Assembly: GCF_026001925.1 (NCBI RefSeq)
Contig: NZ_AP021870.1
Coordinates: forward strand, 434,001 to 498,000
DNA: 64,000 nt
Direction: 5' to 3'
Source: Vibrio gangliei
GTDB lineage: Bacteria; Pseudomonadota; Gammaproteobacteria; Enterobacterales; Vibrionaceae
In this document: piece by piece, positions 61,807 to 64,000 of the stretch
How the letters are laid out: the number at the start of each line of letters is the position of its first letter
Position numbering within the stretch: position 1 is the stretch's first letter
The notes under the pieces: generated by a model
What the model was told of the DNA's origin: nothing
Database searches by the model: none
Seen by the model: the letters and a program-made list of their open reading frames with translations, nothing else
Position numbers and translations under genes: made by a program

Positions 61807-64000
61807 CTACTTCACCAATAAGTGTTGACGGTGTAAGGCATTGGTAATGAATCGATACCAGTGATCGGAAATACGAGCTTTATCACCTGACCATTCAATA
61901 TAGTCACGGCTTTCAAAGTAGCGCAGGGTGCCAATAACTTCAGGAATGGTTAATTGGGTACATTCCGATAATTCTTCCGGTGTTGAAACCTCAAGTTGTA
62001 CAATCGATCGCAGAATGGCCAACATAGGTTTTGGCATTTTTTCTAACTCATCCGATTGCGGAGCTTGGAATAAGCGGACCACCACTTTATCGGTTTGTTG
62101 GTCTTTACGCAGTGATAGGCGGAAGAAACGCAATGCGACGGTAGGGTTACCGTCGGCATAATGCCATAAGATGCGATAGAAGCCATGACGAGCACGTTCT
62201 TCCTCAGAAACGTCATCTTGATCCCATTGCTTAGGTAAGTTTAAATCGTCAAATGATACTGGGTTGTCGACATTTTGATTTAAACGAGAATCCAAGAGTT
62301 CTGATATTTGAGACTCCGTCCAACGTGGCATAAACGTCACCAAGTCAAACAATAAGCGTTCACCTCGAGCACGGTCGACAAATCGCCAGCTGGATTTCTC
62401 AATGGCTAATAGCACTCGGTGGTTTTTCTTAGAACGGCGCATCAAATTGGCAAATTTCATCAAACCAGATAAACCACCAACCATTGGCTTAACCAAGCGT
62501 TGAGCATTATCAACTGTAATCAAATAGTTGGTTTCACTTTTGCGAAGGTGCGCCAGCACTTGAATATCTGTCGATTCCGCACTTAAACCTAATTGTTCCG
62601 CTAGGTCAGCAATCAATTCGGCATAACCAGAATTAGGGCAATTCAAGTAAATAGCTTGTGCATTATTCACACGGTACAAAATTTGTTTCAACAAGGTCGT
62701 CGTGCCGATTCCACGTTCACCAGACACCACACACATAGCAGGGCTGTCAGAAAGGATATAACGGGATAACTGCTTAATCTCTTCGGTCGCATAACCAATC
62801 AATTCACTGTCTTCACTGCCTGGTAAGACGTACTGATAAATGTCGTCACCTTTCAGTTTCACCAAATTAGTATTGCTACCACCATTATCACTTTGTTTAG
62901 CGACTTCAATACGGAATAGGTAAGCTAGGGCTTGGCTGAAGAAGGCATAGTTTGACAAATTAGAGATAATAAATTGCTTCACATTTCGTGAAAAAATCCA
63001 AAACGTCATGATGGCTGTGGAAATCGTCGATAATCCAAAGCTATTTTTATGATTAACGGCCCATTGTGCCCAAATTGGCTGATCGTGGTTCTCATTTGTT
63101 TCTCTAAAGACGTATGGTTTCCATTTTTTCAGAACTAAAACAGTAATAAAAATAAACCAGAGGAACATAAGGCTCGATACCCAATGGTAAATCGTACCTT
63201 CACCGACCGTCGTTTTCGTGATTTGTAGCAACACACCTGCGCCAATCACGCTCCACACATAATAACGAATAGTGGAGAGGCGGAGCGCAATGATGTCTTT
63301 CGATGTACTGCGACTATTGCGATAAACAAATTCTAAAATGAATTTAACCGCAATAGATCCACCTAATACCCACCATGTGAAAATATCTAGGAATTTGACA
63401 TGTTGAAGGCTTTGTAGACCTGAAAGAATGTCGAGGGAAACCGTGATGGCTATTAACCATGCAATGGGCTTATTCGCTTTACTGATATACCAAATAAGAC
63501 GAATCCAAAGCGGGGGAGCATTCGTGGTTTCTAGCTTAGATTTCCGGAAATGACGAATCATATCCGGGCTATTACGTAGCCACCAATTTAAGATTAAATA
63601 AACTAAGAATAGTTTGATGACCATAGCAATAACCGGAACCGGGGAAATCGCTAAATCTTCGATAAATTGCTTAAAACTTTGGATTTGAAAATACAGCAAA
63701 AACTGAGCGTTTAGCTGTGTAATATGTATTTCATTCTTAAACTGAGTGACACCGAATGGACCAAAGCCAGTCAATTTGTTATACACTCGGCTATCAACCA
63801 GTTTCAACAAATTCTGCTTTGAGCGATTGAAGCTGTGTAGAGTTAAATAATATTCTTGCGTTGTGATCCATGCGTCTTCACCATCTACTTTTCGATAGGT
63901 TTTTAGCGCCGATTCAAAGCCTTTGGTATTGACGCCAATTTGATAAAGTGTGGTAGAAAGAAGTTCGTCAATCTTGGCATGATCTGCCGCAGTCATGAAT
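61807..64000 (-). CDS. Membrane protein with AAA-like domain, 5' end at window edge
   Basis: At least 729 residues; the frame is still open past the ATG at 63996, so the true start may lie outside the window. Residues about 120-350 hold around seven hydrophobic segments. From about 400 there is an AAA/ExeA-like NTPase domain: the P-loop GERGIGTTTLL at 426-436 has Thr432 where Walker A needs Lys, the Walker B-like strand is NYLITVDNAQRL, and a winged-helix-like tail (ILRSIVQLEVSTPEELSECT) lies near the C terminus. It directly precedes the MscS channel gene. A regulatory or scaffold role for the channel is an inference. Confidence 0.65.
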   Translation of the reverse strand, partial: FMTAADHAKIDELLSTTLYQIGVNTKGFESALKTYRKVDGEDAWITTQEYYLTLHSFNRSKQNLLKLVDSRVYNKLTGFGPFGVTQFKNEIHITQLNAQFLLYFQIQSFKQFIEDLAISPVPVIAMVIKLFLVYLILNWWLRNSPDMIRHFRKSKLETTNAPPLWIRLIWYISKANKPIAWLIAITVSLDILSGLQSLQHVKFLDIFTWWVLGGSIAVKFILEFVYRNSRSTSKDIIALRLSTIRYYVWSVIGAGVLLQITKTTVGEGTIYHWVSSLMFLWFIFITVLVLKKWKPYVFRETNENHDQPIWAQWAVNHKNSFGLSTISTAIMTFWIFSRNVKQFIISNLSNYAFFSQALAYLFRIEVAKQSDNGGSNTNLVKLKGDDIYQYVLPGSEDSELIGYATEEIKQLSRYILSDSPAMCVVSGERGIGTTTLLKQILYRVNNAQAIYLNCPNSGYAELIADLAEQLGLSAESTDIQVLAHLRKSETNYLITVDNAQRLVKPMVGGLSGLMKFANLMRRSKKNHRVLLAIEKSSWRFVDRARGERLLFDLVTFMPRWTESQISELLDSRLNQNVDNPVSFDDLNLPKQWDQDDVSEEERARHGFYRILWHYADGNPTVALRFFRLSLRKDQQTDKVVVRLFQAPQSDELEKMPKPMLAILRSIVQLEVSTPEELSECTQLTIPEVIGTLRYFESRDYIEWSGDKARISDHWYRFITNALHRQHLLVK

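Noticed and set aside
1..64000. Insertion sequences, prophage genes, rRNA genes or a replication origin.
   Set aside because: No transposase, integrase, capsid or replication-initiator protein, and no rRNA sequence, was recognised in any frame.

Overview
The window reads as chromosomal DNA of a Vibrio-like gamma-proteobacterium (Vibrionaceae). The evidence is a moderately AT-rich composition, gene neighbourhoods shared with enterics and vibrios (rlmI-acyP-tusE-yccA; thiD-thiZXY-thiM-thiE; dadA-alr; mobA-mobB), a NorM closely resembling the V. cholerae protein, and Vibrio-type DUF proteins (DUF2750, DUF2760, DUF2960). No transposase, phage module, rRNA or CRISPR array was seen. Most of the window is housekeeping and transport, with small accessory patches.

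Layout. 1-10.5 kb: a DUF2760 gene cut by the window edge, a DEDDh exonuclease, the cystine symporter TcyP, a LysE exporter, a GNAT / Nudix-PAP2 / queC operon, DUF2750, rlmI, acyP, tusE and yccA. 10.6-16.5 kb: an unknown protein and the general L-amino-acid ABC operon aapJQMP, preceded by a good sigma-54 promoter and an NtrC-type site. 16.5-20.5 kb: a CysG-like protein with a decayed methylase remnant, astE and btuCD. 20.6-20.86 kb: an apparent sigma-54-dependent small RNA gene. 20.9-27 kb: a MazG-like protein, a YnfM-type MFS/LysR divergent pair, the dadA-alr alanine-catabolism pair, and an SMR efflux protein behind a Fur-like box. 27-34.4 kb (the most accessory part): an AraC regulator plus a membrane protein with a degenerate GGDEF domain, divergent from a two-domain beta-propeller phytase; a lipocalin; MazG; an APH-fold kinase; a decayed acetyltransferase; and the YefM-YoeB toxin-antitoxin pair. 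34.4-41.6 kb: dbpA, a glutaredoxin, DUF1415, DUF2058, a TetR/GST pair, DUF502, zntB and a sterol-desaturase-like enzyme. 41.7-47.3 kb: a TPP riboswitch-controlled thiamin salvage operon interrupted by a 287-bp inverted-repeat element. 47.3-52.4 kb: three transporters, then a tRNA-Val(GAC) cluster containing two identical broken tRNA copies. 52.4-64 kb: mobAB, hxpB, a periplasmic DNA ligase, norM, a zinc-ribbon protein, a fructosamine-kinase-like protein, an NlpC/P60 lipoprotein, nagK, and an operon of an ATPase-like membrane protein, an MscS channel and DUF2960.

How it fits together. A nitrogen theme is visible: the amino-acid ABC operon and the putative small RNA both carry a GG-N10-GC sigma-54 promoter about 115-130 bp downstream of a CACCA-AAA-GTGC-type NtrC site, and astE and dadA-alr are amino-acid catabolic. 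The thiamin operon combines precursor import (ThiXYZ), HMP and thiazole kinases (ThiD, ThiM) and coupling (ThiE), with no de novo genes in the window. Several proteins keep a fold but have lost key catalytic residues (PAP2, GGDEF, fructosamine kinase, Walker A, tetrapyrrole methylase); these, with the small RNA and the tRNA and 287-bp repeats, are the points most worth following up.
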